A program made the translations under genes and the position numbers. Of a stretch of 64,000 nucleotides of DNA, positions 8,571 through 17,794 are shown in pieces. This DNA is from Gimesia sp. (GTDB taxonomy: Bacteria > Planctomycetota > Planctomycetia > Planctomycetales > Planctomycetaceae), in NCBI RefSeq assembly GCF_040219335.1, contig NZ_JAVJSQ010000010.1, positions 186,001 to 250,000 on the forward strand, written 5' to 3'. Positions within the stretch are counted from its first letter, which is position 1. Each line of letters starts with the position of its first letter. The notes beneath the pieces were generated by a model. That model saw nothing but the letters and a program-made list of their open reading frames with translations, made no database searches and was not told the origin of the DNA.

Positions 8571-10928
8571 ATGCACACTTATAAGCCATTAACACGGGTC
8601 TCTGCTAAGCTGCGAAAGTGGTCAATTTCTGATCGCCTCAAGTGTGGGTTTGGACTACTGGTGCTGGTCCAGGTAGTCAGTGGAGCCGTGACTCTATATC
8701 AACTTTCCAACATCAATCATGACATTTCTCAACTAGTGACAGTAGAAGAGCCTCTCGAAGCATCTATTCTGGAAATGGAAATCGAAGCAGGCAAGATGGC
8801 GCGGGCGGTGCTCGACTATGTACGAGACAGAGACAAAGAGCATCTAGAGAAACTGATACTTGCCAGGGACCGCTTTCAGGATAATTACCATCGCTATCAT
8901 AAACTGGCACTATCTGATCTGGGGCCGGATCTAAACAAGCGGATTGAATCCGATTATGCGGAATACAATCGCATGTCCGCTGAACTGGTCAGGCTGGTAG
9001 ACAAACGGGATGCAGCCTTGCACGTCTTCGTAAATTATGTCAAGCAGATCGATCAATTAATTGGGAAAGAGCACAGAGAAACGGATCAGATACCCTCCGA
9101 AGCAGAGCTGAAAAAAGCAGATGCATCACATAACATGGAGAAGTATCTGAATATTACGTTTGGCTCAATCGAAGAGTATATCGTTCAGCGAAATCAGAAT
9201 TTGCTGATGAGGATCTTTGATGCAGAGCGTAAATTTCGGATGTTCGAAGCACAATATCTACTCTCAATCTCCAACCAGTTGGAATTACAGCGAATGAACG
9301 AAATTGATTCGCTGTTTGAAAAGGCAACGACTTATGGCAATCAAATCGTAAATATCACAGATGATATTGATCACCAGTTGGCAGGCTATGAACAGAAGCT
9401 GGAGACGATCAATGAGTTGTTGCACAATCAGATCCATCCGTTGATTCACGCAAATACTGTTAAAGCAACTTATCACGCAGATGCTTCCATCCAGTCAGCG
9501 ATACTCGTCATCAGCATCCTCGCGTTTATTGGGACAATTTTTGCCTTATTCTCGGTATGGATAATATCTCGAGGAATTGTATCTCCCATCTTAGAGCTCT
9601 CCCGAAGTGCGGAAAAAATCGCAGCTGGTGACGTGGACCATCGTATCCAGGTGGAATCACAAGATGAAGTCGGTCGTCTGGCCAATACCTTTAATCACAT
9701 GGTGGAAGACCTGGTCATTGCACAACAGGAAGCAGAGAAAGCCAGTAAGATTAAGACCGCATTTCTGGCAAACATGAGTCATGAAATTCGGACTCCCATG
9801 TCTGCAATTTTGGGATTTGCAGAGATAATGAGGCAGCGGAATCAGGATTCGGAGACATTACGTCATCTCGATACAATTAAAAAGAACGGCGAGTACCTGT
9901 TGGAGTTGATTAATGACATTCTGGATGTCTCCAAAATTGAAGCAGATAAGCTGGACGTCGAAGCGATCGAGTGTTCATTGACTGAGCTGGTGGATGATGT
10001 CAAAACCCTGATGGAAATTCGAGCCATCGACAAAGGACTTGATCTGAGCGTTCAAGTGGAAGGTCCGGTTCCCAACTGGATTGAAAGTGATCCGGTTCGA
10101 CTACGACAGATTCTGATTAATCTCTTAAGTAACGCCATTAAGTTCACCAGAGAAGGCAGTGTTCAGCTGGTACTGAGAGCAGTTACTCTTGATTCAAACG
10201 AGCAAGGCCTGCAATTCGATGTAATAGATACGGGTATCGGCATGACGGAGACTCAGCTCTCGCGGTTATTTAAACCGTTTGTGCAGGCAGACTGTTCAAC
10301 CACTCGTAAATTTGGAGGGACGGGACTCGGGTTGACGATCTGTAAACGACTGACTCATATTCTGGGGGGCGAAATTTCTGTGTCAAGCGAATACGGGAAG
10401 GGAACCATATTCACTGTGACTGTAAAGTCCGGAAATATACAGACTGATGAATATGTAGAACAGACTGCGTTCGCGCGTCAGGGAGAATCGAAAGTTCTCA
10501 GTCAGCCAGGATCTGAAGGCAGCGAAAGCTATCGAATTTTAGTCGCTGAAGACGGGCCGGATAATCAGAGGTTGATTCGCTATTTTCTGCAAAAAGCTGG
10601 CCATGACGTGACCCTGGCTGAAAATGGTCTAATTGCAGTCAGGCTTGCGCAGGAAGCAGTGGAAAGAGGAGATGCATTTGACGTGATCCTGATGGACATG
10701 CAAATGCCCGAACTGGATGGTTACGGGGCGACGAAGCAGCTCAGGGCGTCTGGATACCGTCTTCCAATTATTGCTTTAACGGCCCATTCCATGTCGGGAT
10801 CAAGGGAAGAATGCCTTGCAGCAGGTTGTGACAGTTTTGCTACAAAACCGATTCAGCTGGAGCAATTGTCTTCAATCATGCATGAGTGTGTTGTTAATTC
10901 TCAGGAACGGGCTCAGTTGAATCTATAG
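8571..10928 (+). CDS. Membrane-bound hybrid sensor histidine kinase
   Basis: A 785-residue hybrid kinase. Order: cytoplasmic start, TM1 at about residues 24-46, a helical periplasmic sensor region (about 47-303), TM2 at about 306-330, HAMP linker (about 331-383), HisKA with the phospho-acceptor His404 in MSHEIRTP, a HATPase_c domain (N box LLSNAIKFT, G boxes DTGIGM and GGTGLGL), and a C-terminal receiver domain (about 654-780) with D709 in LMDMQMPE and Lys in TKPI. The kinase would relay phosphate to its own receiver and then to a separate histidine phosphotransfer protein, which is not in the window. The sensed signal is unknown; the all-helical periplasmic part suggests a four-helix-bundle sensor. 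Confidence 0.95.
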   Translation: MHTYKPLTRVSAKLRKWSISDRLKCGFGLLVLVQVVSGAVTLYQLSNINHDISQLVTVEEPLEASILEMEIEAGKMARAVLDYVRDRDKEHLEKLILARDRFQDNYHRYHKLALSDLGPDLNKRIESDYAEYNRMSAELVRLVDKRDAALHVFVNYVKQIDQLIGKEHRETDQIPSEAELKKADASHNMEKYLNITFGSIEEYIVQRNQNLLMRIFDAERKFRMFEAQYLLSISNQLELQRMNEIDSLFEKATTYGNQIVNITDDIDHQLAGYEQKLETINELLHNQIHPLIHANTVKATYHADASIQSAILVISILAFIGTIFALFSVWIISRGIVSPILELSRSAEKIAAGDVDHRIQVESQDEVGRLANTFNHMVEDLVIAQQEAEKASKIKTAFLANMSHEIRTPMSAILGFAEIMRQRNQDSETLRHLDTIKKNGEYLLELINDILDVSKIEADKLDVEAIECSLTELVDDVKTLMEIRAIDKGLDLSVQVEGPVPNWIESDPVRLRQILINLLSNAIKFTREGSVQLVLRAVTLDSNEQGLQFDVIDTGIGMTETQLSRLFKPFVQADCSTTRKFGGTGLGLTICKRLTHILGGEISVSSEYGKGTIFTVTVKSGNIQTDEYVEQTAFARQGESKVLSQPGSEGSESYRILVAEDGPDNQRLIRYFLQKAGHDVTLAENGLIAVRLAQEAVERGDAFDVILMDMQMPELDGYGATKQLRASGYRLPIIALTAHSMSGSREECLAAGCDSFATKPIQLEQLSSIMHECVVNSQERAQLNL

Positions 10929-10929
10929 A

Positions 10930-11904
10930 TCAGTATGCGGCCCGTTCCAGCCGATTATTGATTGTCCTGCCCAGTCCTCTCTCAGGAAATCGTAGTGCTA
11001 CTATGCATTCGACTTCGGATTGATCCAGGTTCCTTAAAGCTGTAAAGAGATTTGCAGCTGCCATTTTTAGATCTCCCGTGGGAGATAAGATTTCCTGAGC
11101 AGCAAATTCTCGTCCGGCAAGAATTGTTTCCGAAAGCGGGTAGAGGCTTAGGACGCCAATCGTCTCGACATCGGGAATTTGATCTAACTGGTCAATCAGA
11201 TGCAATCGAGTTCCAGGTGCGTAATGGCGAGGAAGCATTCCCGGGCTGACCTGGGATTTCGTCTCTGCATAATCTTCGATTCTGGCAAGCCTCACTTTTC
11301 CTGCACAGGCTTCAATGTCTTCCAGTGAAATCCCCCCAGGACGCAACAGTACCGTAGTATCTTCATAACATTGGATCACGGTGGACTCGACACCAACCTG
11401 GCAGGGGCCACCTTCAAGAATCATAGGAATTGCATCACCCAGTTGTTCTGCTACATGTTGGGCCTGAGTCGGGCTGAGGCATCCAAACTTGTTAGCGCTT
11501 GGGGCTGCAATCGGCAGGCCCGTAGCTTTGAGCAGTTTCCGAGCCACAGGATGGGCGGGGATTCGAATTGCGACGGAATCCAGACCGGAAGTGACCAGAT
11601 CGGGGATTACAGACCGTTTTGGTAAGACTAAAGTTAAAGGTCCCGGCCAGAATCTTTCGGCGAGTCTTTGTGCTTGAGACGATAAACCTGTGGTAAAATC
11701 GGCAAGTGAATCGATCTCTGCGATATGAACGATCAGGGGATCAAAATGAGGTCTTTGTTTGACTTCGAAAATGCGGGCGACGGCGTTCGGGTCTAGCGCA
11801 TTCGCCCCGAGTCCATAGACGGTCTCTGTCGCAAAAGCGACCAGTTCTCCTTTTCGGATCAATTCTGCAGCTGCAGAAACATCCTGCGTGATTCTACATT
11901 TCAT
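10930..11904 (-). CDS. Threonylcarbamoyl-AMP synthase, Sua5/YciO/YrdC family
   Basis: A 324-residue Sua5-type enzyme that makes threonylcarbamoyl-AMP from threonine, bicarbonate and ATP for the t6A37 modification of ANN-decoding tRNAs. The N-terminal TsaC/YrdC domain (about residues 8-200) has ATETVYGLGANA, K.RP...PL and the SANKFG element; the extra C-terminal Sua5 domain (about 210-324, starting after the SPGMLPRHYAPG linker) makes it a Sua5 rather than a short TsaC. Its end lies one base beyond the convergent hybrid kinase stop, with no visible terminator between them. Confidence 0.95.
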   Translation of the reverse strand: MKCRITQDVSAAAELIRKGELVAFATETVYGLGANALDPNAVARIFEVKQRPHFDPLIVHIAEIDSLADFTTGLSSQAQRLAERFWPGPLTLVLPKRSVIPDLVTSGLDSVAIRIPAHPVARKLLKATGLPIAAPSANKFGCLSPTQAQHVAEQLGDAIPMILEGGPCQVGVESTVIQCYEDTTVLLRPGGISLEDIEACAGKVRLARIEDYAETKSQVSPGMLPRHYAPGTRLHLIDQLDQIPDVETIGVLSLYPLSETILAGREFAAQEILSPTGDLKMAAANLFTALRNLDQSEVECIVALRFPERGLGRTINNRLERAAY

Positions 11905-12103
11905 GACGAGAGTATATGCAGTTTTACTGCCTGGTTAAATTCATGGCTGATAGGGGATTAATAGAAAAAGACTCTCAGATCATACCGTTCTCGACAGCCG
12001 GGGCAACCGAAACAGCCTGGGGCTGTCTGTCGATTCGAGTATTCAACGAGAGTCTGTATTTTATCAGGATTAAGTCTAAACGTGATTCATTACCCGCTTG
12101 AAT

Positions 12104-14116
12104 TTATCCTGAAAACTGAAATCGTTGTGGACTGGTCTGACGATCTGCTGGAATATTGTTTACGAGTTCACCAGGACGCTGGCTCATAATGGTATTGATG
12201 CCAGCTCGTAAGTCCTGGTCAACGGGACCAATATTCTGCAGTTCTCGTTCAGACATGTTGACTGGGATATCGGGGGTCACACCCGCTCCTGCCATTTCTC
12301 TACCCGTTGGAGAGTAAAATTTCGCAGTCGTCAGCCAGAAAGTGCCGGAAACGGACTGCAGGGGGAAGTGAGTCTGAACTGTTCCCTTGCCATAAGTTTT
12401 TCGGCCGACAATCAAACCGCGACGGTTTTCCTGGACTGCTGCTGCAAAGATTTCACTGGCACTGGCACTGTCGCCATCAACCAGGACAACCAGAGGCATC
12501 TTCCAGGTCTGATCATGAGTTGCTGTTTCAACAGTGTTATCACTCTGGTATCTACCGCGAGTCGAAACAATTTTCCCACTGGGCACGAAGCGGTTTGAAA
12601 CACTGATCGCCTCAGTCAATAATCCTCCCGGGTTACCCCGCAGGTCAAAAATCAGCGATTGCATTCCCTGCTGGTGCAGTTTCCACAATGCCTGATCCAG
12701 TTCCTGAGAAGTCCCTTCGCCGAATTTCTCCAGACGGATCAAACCAATTTTCTGTTGGGAATCTACCATTTTTACTTCACTGATATTGGTGATACGAATC
12801 GCCTGACGGTTCAGGTTGACCCGTGCCGTCCGGCTTTCACGACGGACATCGAGAGCGACGCTCGAACCTGCAGGACCGGTGATCAAATTGGCGACTTCGT
12901 CCAGTGAAAGACCTGCGAGACGTCTCTGGTTGACACCGACGATAACATCACCACGCTGGAGTCCAGCCTGTGCTGCAGAGCCGCCATTCAGTGTTCGGAG
13001 GATAACTGCTCCGTCATCATGGGTTTTCAGTTGCACGCCAACACCGACGATATTATTTCCTCCCGCGTCAACACGTGGACCGGATGTCGTGGGAGTAAAC
13101 TCAAACCGCGAGTGTTTATCCAGGGCTTCAAGAGAACCGTACGCAAATTCATAAATGACCCCTGTAGCTGGCATTTGTAACTGGCTACCTGCGATATCGG
13201 TTGCCTGACGCAATACAGTTACAGCATCCTGAGCAGATCGTGCAGGATTTTGATTCATGAGCTGTTGCCAGCGGTTCTGAGCCATGCGGATCTGGTCCGG
13301 AGAAGCAGACACGCGGTTGATTCTCAGGAAATTCTGATTTTCAACAGCAAAGATCAGGTTCTGTAACGATTTTTTAGTACGCACATCATAAGAAGGAGGT
13401 TGAACATGACGTGAGTCGATCATTCGGTTTACTTCCAGATAGAAGGTGTAAGCCCGTTGGGGATCAAGAGTCTGTAACGTTCCAACAACTGACTGGCTGT
13501 TATAGCGTTGTGAAATCTTTGCTCGCAGTTCCTGGTTCGGATCCAGCGGGACCTGTTCAGGGAACCGGGTGTCGTACCGTTCCCGGTCATATTGAGGGAG
13601 CGATTTCTGCTGTAATTCTCGAATCAGTTCACGTAATCGCTGGCTGTCATAATCAGACTGAAACGAGTCGCGTGTTCGGCGGTCTGGAACAGAATAATTT
13701 TGTTCGGGATACTGATCACGGATCCGGTTTCGAGATCGGTCATTGGGGTATTCCTCTCCTGAAAGCAGCTGTTTTAATCTGGCATCATAATCATCCATGC
13801 TCAATTCATTGGAGACTGGCCGAAATCTCCGGTGGCGTTGAGCAGGTTGATAATCTGAGTCTGATCGATGACGCGGAATGGGCGCGAAATCTGAATTTGA
13901 AGGGCTTCGATAGCGGTAATCCTCTTGATGATCAAGAGACAGGTCGTAATTACCGCGATAATCGTTTCCCTGGTAAGGAGTGTATTCTGCGGCGTGAGAG
14001 AAGGTAGCACATCCTGACAGAAAAACTGCTGTCAGCAAAATTACCATTCCCCAGACCACGAGCCGAGCGGAATTAACAGTTTCAGTTTGATTGTACTTGC
14101 ATTGTGATCGATTCAT
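12104..14116 (-). CDS. Lipoprotein S41 (C-terminal processing) peptidase with PDZ domain
   Basis: A 670-residue secreted protease. A lipoprotein signal peptide ends in LSGC with Cys36 as lipid acceptor. Residues about 40-200 are Arg-, Tyr- and Asp-rich and of low complexity, then a helical part, a PDZ domain (about 350-430, GVGVQL...GLQRGDVIVGVN) and the S41 catalytic core with Ser554 (SASE) and Lys577 (GKGTVQ), the Ser/Lys dyad. The basic, Tyr-rich N-terminal extension is not part of the usual family and may bind an envelope partner. It would act in the periplasm or at a membrane, trimming C-termini of envelope proteins. It lies upstream of csrA in genome order but 3' to it on the minus strand, 130 bases apart. 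Confidence 0.94.
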   Translation of the reverse strand: MNRSQCKYNQTETVNSARLVVWGMVILLTAVFLSGCATFSHAAEYTPYQGNDYRGNYDLSLDHQEDYRYRSPSNSDFAPIPRHRSDSDYQPAQRHRRFRPVSNELSMDDYDARLKQLLSGEEYPNDRSRNRIRDQYPEQNYSVPDRRTRDSFQSDYDSQRLRELIRELQQKSLPQYDRERYDTRFPEQVPLDPNQELRAKISQRYNSQSVVGTLQTLDPQRAYTFYLEVNRMIDSRHVQPPSYDVRTKKSLQNLIFAVENQNFLRINRVSASPDQIRMAQNRWQQLMNQNPARSAQDAVTVLRQATDIAGSQLQMPATGVIYEFAYGSLEALDKHSRFEFTPTTSGPRVDAGGNNIVGVGVQLKTHDDGAVILRTLNGGSAAQAGLQRGDVIVGVNQRRLAGLSLDEVANLITGPAGSSVALDVRRESRTARVNLNRQAIRITNISEVKMVDSQQKIGLIRLEKFGEGTSQELDQALWKLHQQGMQSLIFDLRGNPGGLLTEAISVSNRFVPSGKIVSTRGRYQSDNTVETATHDQTWKMPLVVLVDGDSASASEIFAAAVQENRRGLIVGRKTYGKGTVQTHFPLQSVSGTFWLTTAKFYSPTGREMAGAGVTPDIPVNMSERELQNIGPVDQDLRAGINTIMSQRPGELVNNIPADRQTSPQRFQFSG

Positions 14117-14246
14117 GATCCCCTCCGATTTCAGTCGTCTGGCGACTTTGATGCCCGGCCTATCAACTTCCTCTATGATGGCTTAACGGAATAAAAATAT
14201 GAAAATTAACAGCTCACCTAATGTGTGCCGTTCCACTCTTGCCTCT

Positions 14247-14471
14247 TCAGGCACATTGAGCATTTAAACCCTGGTTGATACTTTCTGAATTCATGGCACT
14301 CAGGTGCTCAGGTGAACTCTCCGTCTCGAGTAATTCACCCCGAATAACGCGAACGTTCCCGGGAGCTTCAATTCCGATCTTGATTGCCCCTTTGCCGGTC
14401 TTCAAAATCTTGATGACAATGTCTTCGCCAATCTGAATTACTTCATCTCGTTTTCTGGTTAATACCAACAT
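14247..14471 (-). CDS. csrA: Carbon storage regulator CsrA
   Basis: A 74-residue RNA-binding translational regulator starting MLVLTRKRDEVIQIG, with the conserved beta strands and the GNVRVIRGEL region that forms the RNA-binding face (VRxxR.E). It binds GGA in leader hairpins and represses or stabilises mRNAs. The frame extends ten codons further, but the ATG at 14471 has a good AGGAGA site six bases upstream and matches the family's universal N-terminus. The C-terminal tail (about residues 55-74) is not conserved in the family. The next gene on this strand is the S41 protease. Confidence 0.96.
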   Translation of the reverse strand: MLVLTRKRDEVIQIGEDIVIKILKTGKGAIKIGIEAPGNVRVIRGELLETESSPEHLSAMNSESINQGLNAQCA

Positions 14472-14660
14472 TGAATTTCTCCTGTTCTGATGAAACATCA
14501 TGTAGATACAAAGATCAGTATGATGTCATGTTGTTAGTTAAAAGTGGCTGTTTATACTCTTAAGCATTCGGCGTGCCAATCAATTGTGCGACATGGCTGT
14601 GTGTTTGTAACATGCTGAATAGTATTGGTTTATCGAATGTGATAAAAAAGTGCTTCAAAA

Positions 14661-14681
14661 ATACTGGCTGTTTGCCAGTGT
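14661..14681 (-). terminator. Possible hairpin terminator, minus strand
   Basis: Bases 14661-14668 pair with 14674-14681 (core ACTGGC/GCCAGT, 8 bp with one G-T pair, 5-base loop). Read on the minus strand the stem is followed by ATTTTTG, a short T run. No minus-strand gene is recognised just upstream, so it could equally be a leader structure of csrA. Confidence 0.3.
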
Positions 14682-14925
14682 AATAATGACAACAACTACA
14701 TATACGGTCCCAAAGTTACAATGGGTCAAACTATAGTGCGTCCATTTTATGATTACAGGAAACTGGTTTTGCAAGCCTCTATATTCAGCAAACAGGACGC
14801 AGGCAGGAGACTTTGTGTTGTTTTCCCAGTCTTACAGTTGGGCTGGCATGAGAGATGATGGTGAGCCATTTTTGATAACAGTCAGAAGACGGGGAACTAA
14901 ACGCTGGTGGACTCAAAGCGTGGTC

Positions 14926-14953
14926 TTGACGTAATTTCCAAAACCAGTAAACT
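14926..14953 (+). promoter_or_regulatory. Weak sigma-70-like promoter pair
   Basis: TTGACG at 14926-14931 and TAAACT at 14948-14953 with 16-base spacing, about 220 bases before the secreted helical protein. It matches by pattern only and could be chance. Confidence 0.2.
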
Positions 14954-15173
14954 TCGCCGCTTGATCAGTCTGGTTCAGTCGTCGAGGCCGAAATGAAAAT
15001 TTCAGGCTACCTCTCATCAGCAGTTCGTCCTATCTGGAGTTAAGCTGCCAATCTGAACGGGCCCGCTTGGTTCAGATGTTGTCATCGGTGAAACTGACTG
15101 AGTCTGATCAAGCGATTGTCATGGAAGGCACATGTTTACCAAGCCAAAGAATTCACGAGAAAGGATTGTGTGA

Positions 15174-16823
15174 ATGTATTCCCGCTACCACCACACTACT
15201 AATCACCACAAGAAACGTAAGGACATGTTGTCTTTTGGACCTCGCGTTCTGTTAATGCTGGTCCTCTCTGGTTTCGTCGTAACCGGTTCTTATTCGAGTG
15301 CATTTGCACAATCACCGAATGACGACAACAGCAAGCTGGTCAATGACCTGCTCCGCTTGCTGGAAAAATCTGAACTCGCAACTCGAGATCGAGAGTACAA
15401 GCCGTCTGGTCTCGATATGCCTCCTGCTCCGCAACTGAATCTCTCTCGTGTGAACATCAATGAGGTCAGAGATACTCTGAATCAGTTTGCGAGCGATTCT
15501 TCAGATCTGGCCATACAACTGAACCGTGTGATGTATCAGGTGCCAGGAGTAAGAGAATATGTTGCCGATGTTTTGAAAGTACGGGCACGTGCTTCCATTC
15601 TGGCAGATCGCGTTCGTCGGACAAATGATTTAAACCAGATTGCAGCTGAATATGGTGAGATCGATCAACTCTGGAGGGTTGTCTCCCTGCAACTGGATCA
15701 GGTACGTGGCCTGGATCGTCAGTCGCGTAATCTGATTGCCAGTATGAATGCTGCCGAACGAAAACTGGGCGACCTGCTACAGACTGGACCACAGCTCAAA
15801 CGGACAGATCTCCTGCGTCAGACCTCTGCTTTGAGTAATGCACTCGCCATCTTGATTCAAGATGTAGAGTTCGAGCTGTCTCGCGAACCGCAACGCCTCG
15901 AACTGGTAAGGCAGGGGCAGGAAATTGAACAGAGAATGATCCAGGTCACAAATCTAATTATTGATCGGCAGAGCTATGATTCCATCAAGCGGGAATATCT
16001 GGCATTCCGCGATGCGTGGAATACCTATGCCACTCGCCTGCGTTCTTACAATGATCGCATAATAAGTCGTGGTATTCAGCGAGTCATACAACAGGATCGT
16101 TCGATTCAGGAACTGCTCTGGTTACCACAGGATGGTGCCAATCTCCAGGAAGTAGCGCACTTGACAGAAGCGCTGAAACGCGATGTGGACGAATTCTATC
16201 GTCGTGCTACTCTGCGTTTGCTGATTAGCTTGCCTCCTGCTAATTATCTGGCTACTTCGGATGAATTCTATGGTACTGTTGAGAATCTGATCGACACAGT
16301 CAATCATAATGAATCGACGGCGAATCTGATTACTTCTTTCCAGTACATTGAGTCTTCCTGGAAAGATTTCTCCGCAATGTTCCATACTGTCGAAAGTCCT
16401 GCCGCGCTGCAGTTGCTAGATAAGGTGGATAACTCAATCAATGCTCTGAGGGTAGCACTGAGAATTGAAGCACCTTCCGACAGTATTGATATGGCCAAAC
16501 TGGTTGTTGCTCTGGAAACCCAGAGTACTCAGTTGTCGCTCATCGCTGAGCAGTGGCTGGCAACCGAGTCTCCCTCTTTCAGGCAGGCAACACAGAATTC
16601 CATTCGAAATTTTTCAAACACGGCACATGAACTGCATCGCATCGTACTGGTGCAGCCCGTTTCCATGAATCTGGTTCGATCCAAAAGTAACGAACTGTTC
16701 GAAAAATGGTTTCAGGTGCATGAGAAAATTTCGCGTTGCGAAACTCATGAAAAATATCAGTTGCAGGAAACAGCTGTCCGTATCACTCAGATGCTGATGG
16801 ATCTGCGATATGCAACTAAATAA
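15174..16823 (+). CDS. Secreted all-helical protein of unknown function
   Basis: A 549-residue protein with an N-terminal signal peptide (hydrophobic stretch about residues 24-42, likely cut after AFA at about 45) and a mature part predicted from composition to be almost wholly helical: many heptad-like runs of L, Q, R and E, no Cys clusters, no repeats of fixed length. I recognise no domain. The first ATG (15174) has AAAGGA nine bases upstream; the ATG at codon 18 would also leave an intact signal peptide. It is followed 119 bases later by a CobS-like membrane protein, with a hairpin in between. Probably an envelope structural or scaffold protein; this is inference. Confidence 0.75.
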   Translation: MYSRYHHTTNHHKKRKDMLSFGPRVLLMLVLSGFVVTGSYSSAFAQSPNDDNSKLVNDLLRLLEKSELATRDREYKPSGLDMPPAPQLNLSRVNINEVRDTLNQFASDSSDLAIQLNRVMYQVPGVREYVADVLKVRARASILADRVRRTNDLNQIAAEYGEIDQLWRVVSLQLDQVRGLDRQSRNLIASMNAAERKLGDLLQTGPQLKRTDLLRQTSALSNALAILIQDVEFELSREPQRLELVRQGQEIEQRMIQVTNLIIDRQSYDSIKREYLAFRDAWNTYATRLRSYNDRIISRGIQRVIQQDRSIQELLWLPQDGANLQEVAHLTEALKRDVDEFYRRATLRLLISLPPANYLATSDEFYGTVENLIDTVNHNESTANLITSFQYIESSWKDFSAMFHTVESPAALQLLDKVDNSINALRVALRIEAPSDSIDMAKLVVALETQSTQLSLIAEQWLATESPSFRQATQNSIRNFSNTAHELHRIVLVQPVSMNLVRSKSNELFEKWFQVHEKISRCETHEKYQLQETAVRITQMLMDLRYATK

Positions 16824-16851
16824 ACTGAAGTAAGAGTTATGAATTTCAAAG

Positions 16852-16884
16852 CAGGGCCCTCATTCCATGGGGGCTCTGTTCTTG
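16852..16884 (+). terminator. Possible GC-rich hairpin terminator
   Basis: Bases 16852-16859 (CAGGGCCC) pair with 16871-16878 (GGGCTCTG, one G-T pair), followed by TTCTTG. The T tract is short, so this is a weak terminator or an attenuator before the next gene. Confidence 0.4.
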
Positions 16885-16942
16885 CGCATTGAAAGTTGCA
16901 GAATGGCATATAAGCAGGAATCCAGATGAGAGGGCTCGATCG

Positions 16943-17776
16943 ATGAATTCGCCTCCCACACCAGAGGAACATCCCAGCGGTTCGCCCGGAAGTCAGGATG
17001 AAACTGACTGGGTAGACTCGATCGTTGCGTTCTTTGAAGCAATGCAGCGGTTCTTTCGGATTCGAGTTCTGGCTCTGCATCGTGATCGGAAAGATCGAAT
17101 TGAAACACGGAGTACGGCATTGCTCCCCCTGGCAGGATTTACGCTGGGGTTGATAGTCATTGTATTGCTTGCTCTGTTACAGTTTCTCTGGCCACTGGAA
17201 GTTGCCGTACTACTGGTTGCTTCACTCGAGTTATTGTTTTTACGAACCTTTGTGCCAGAATCAATTCCCCAGTGTCGAGAACTTTTGAGTCAGCGTGGGA
17301 CTTCTGGTTCAGCTGGTAATCTTTTCGTATTGACGATTGTGTTCATGCTGCTCCGTGTCAGCTTGTTTTATCAGCTCTATGCCAAATCCGAGTCGTTGCT
17401 TCCACCTTCGATTCTGATTCTGATCTCAATTTCACTGGGGACCTGGATTATTCCGTTTTCCATCAGTGTCGTGCAGGCTCAGGATGATACCGCTCGGTGG
17501 GTGAACCCCAGATATCCGCTTTCTTTGAAACAGCTGGCTTATGGTAGCTGTTTTCTGATTGTCGTGATTATGGCTGGGAGTTGGTTTGCGTTGCGCGATC
17601 TGGCGCCAGCCCTGGTCGTATCCGGGCTGGTGATTTATTGGGTGATGCGAAAACTGGAAGATCATGATGCAACTGTGACCGACGTGCATCTGGAAGGACT
17701 GGCTTCATTGTTCCAGATTCTTTTTTTACTTGCGAGTACAATCGATTTTTCATTTCTGAAAACGGTCTCGGATTGA
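16943..17776 (+). CDS. CobS-like (cobalamin synthase fold) membrane protein lacking catalytic motif
   Basis: A 277-residue polytopic protein whose pattern follows adenosylcobinamide-GDP ribazoletransferase (CobS): an N-terminal LPLAGFTLGLIVIVLLAL segment (CobS: PlvGlliG), a middle loop before a long helix (GTSGSAGNLFVLTIVF, compare kDprvGafGvlalv), and a C-terminal TVTDVHLEGLASLFQILFLL (compare TGDvlGa..EL.E...L). The essential acidic DGLAD motif expected near residue 75-85 is not found; that region reads LFLRTFVPES. So it is probably a non-catalytic or altered paralogue. The start ATG follows GAGAGGG; a TTG 18 codons upstream is less likely. No other cobalamin genes are near. Homology is judged by eye. 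Confidence 0.5.
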   Translation: MNSPPTPEEHPSGSPGSQDETDWVDSIVAFFEAMQRFFRIRVLALHRDRKDRIETRSTALLPLAGFTLGLIVIVLLALLQFLWPLEVAVLLVASLELLFLRTFVPESIPQCRELLSQRGTSGSAGNLFVLTIVFMLLRVSLFYQLYAKSESLLPPSILILISISLGTWIIPFSISVVQAQDDTARWVNPRYPLSLKQLAYGSCFLIVVIMAGSWFALRDLAPALVVSGLVIYWVMRKLEDHDATVTDVHLEGLASLFQILFLLASTIDFSFLKTVSD

Positions 17777-17794
17777 CTTGGCATTTGGCTGGAG

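Larger units (their letters stand above)
14502..15173 (+). other. 672-bp intergenic region
   Basis: Between the divergent csrA and the helical secreted protein. Short open frames here lack ribosome sites and protein-like composition. A hairpin at 14661-14681 and a weak promoter-like pair at 14926-14953 are listed separately. Nothing else is recognised. Confidence 0.5.

Noticed and set aside
14749..14934. 61-codon open frame on the plus strand in the csrA upstream gap
   Set aside because: No ribosome site, low-complexity composition and no family resemblance.
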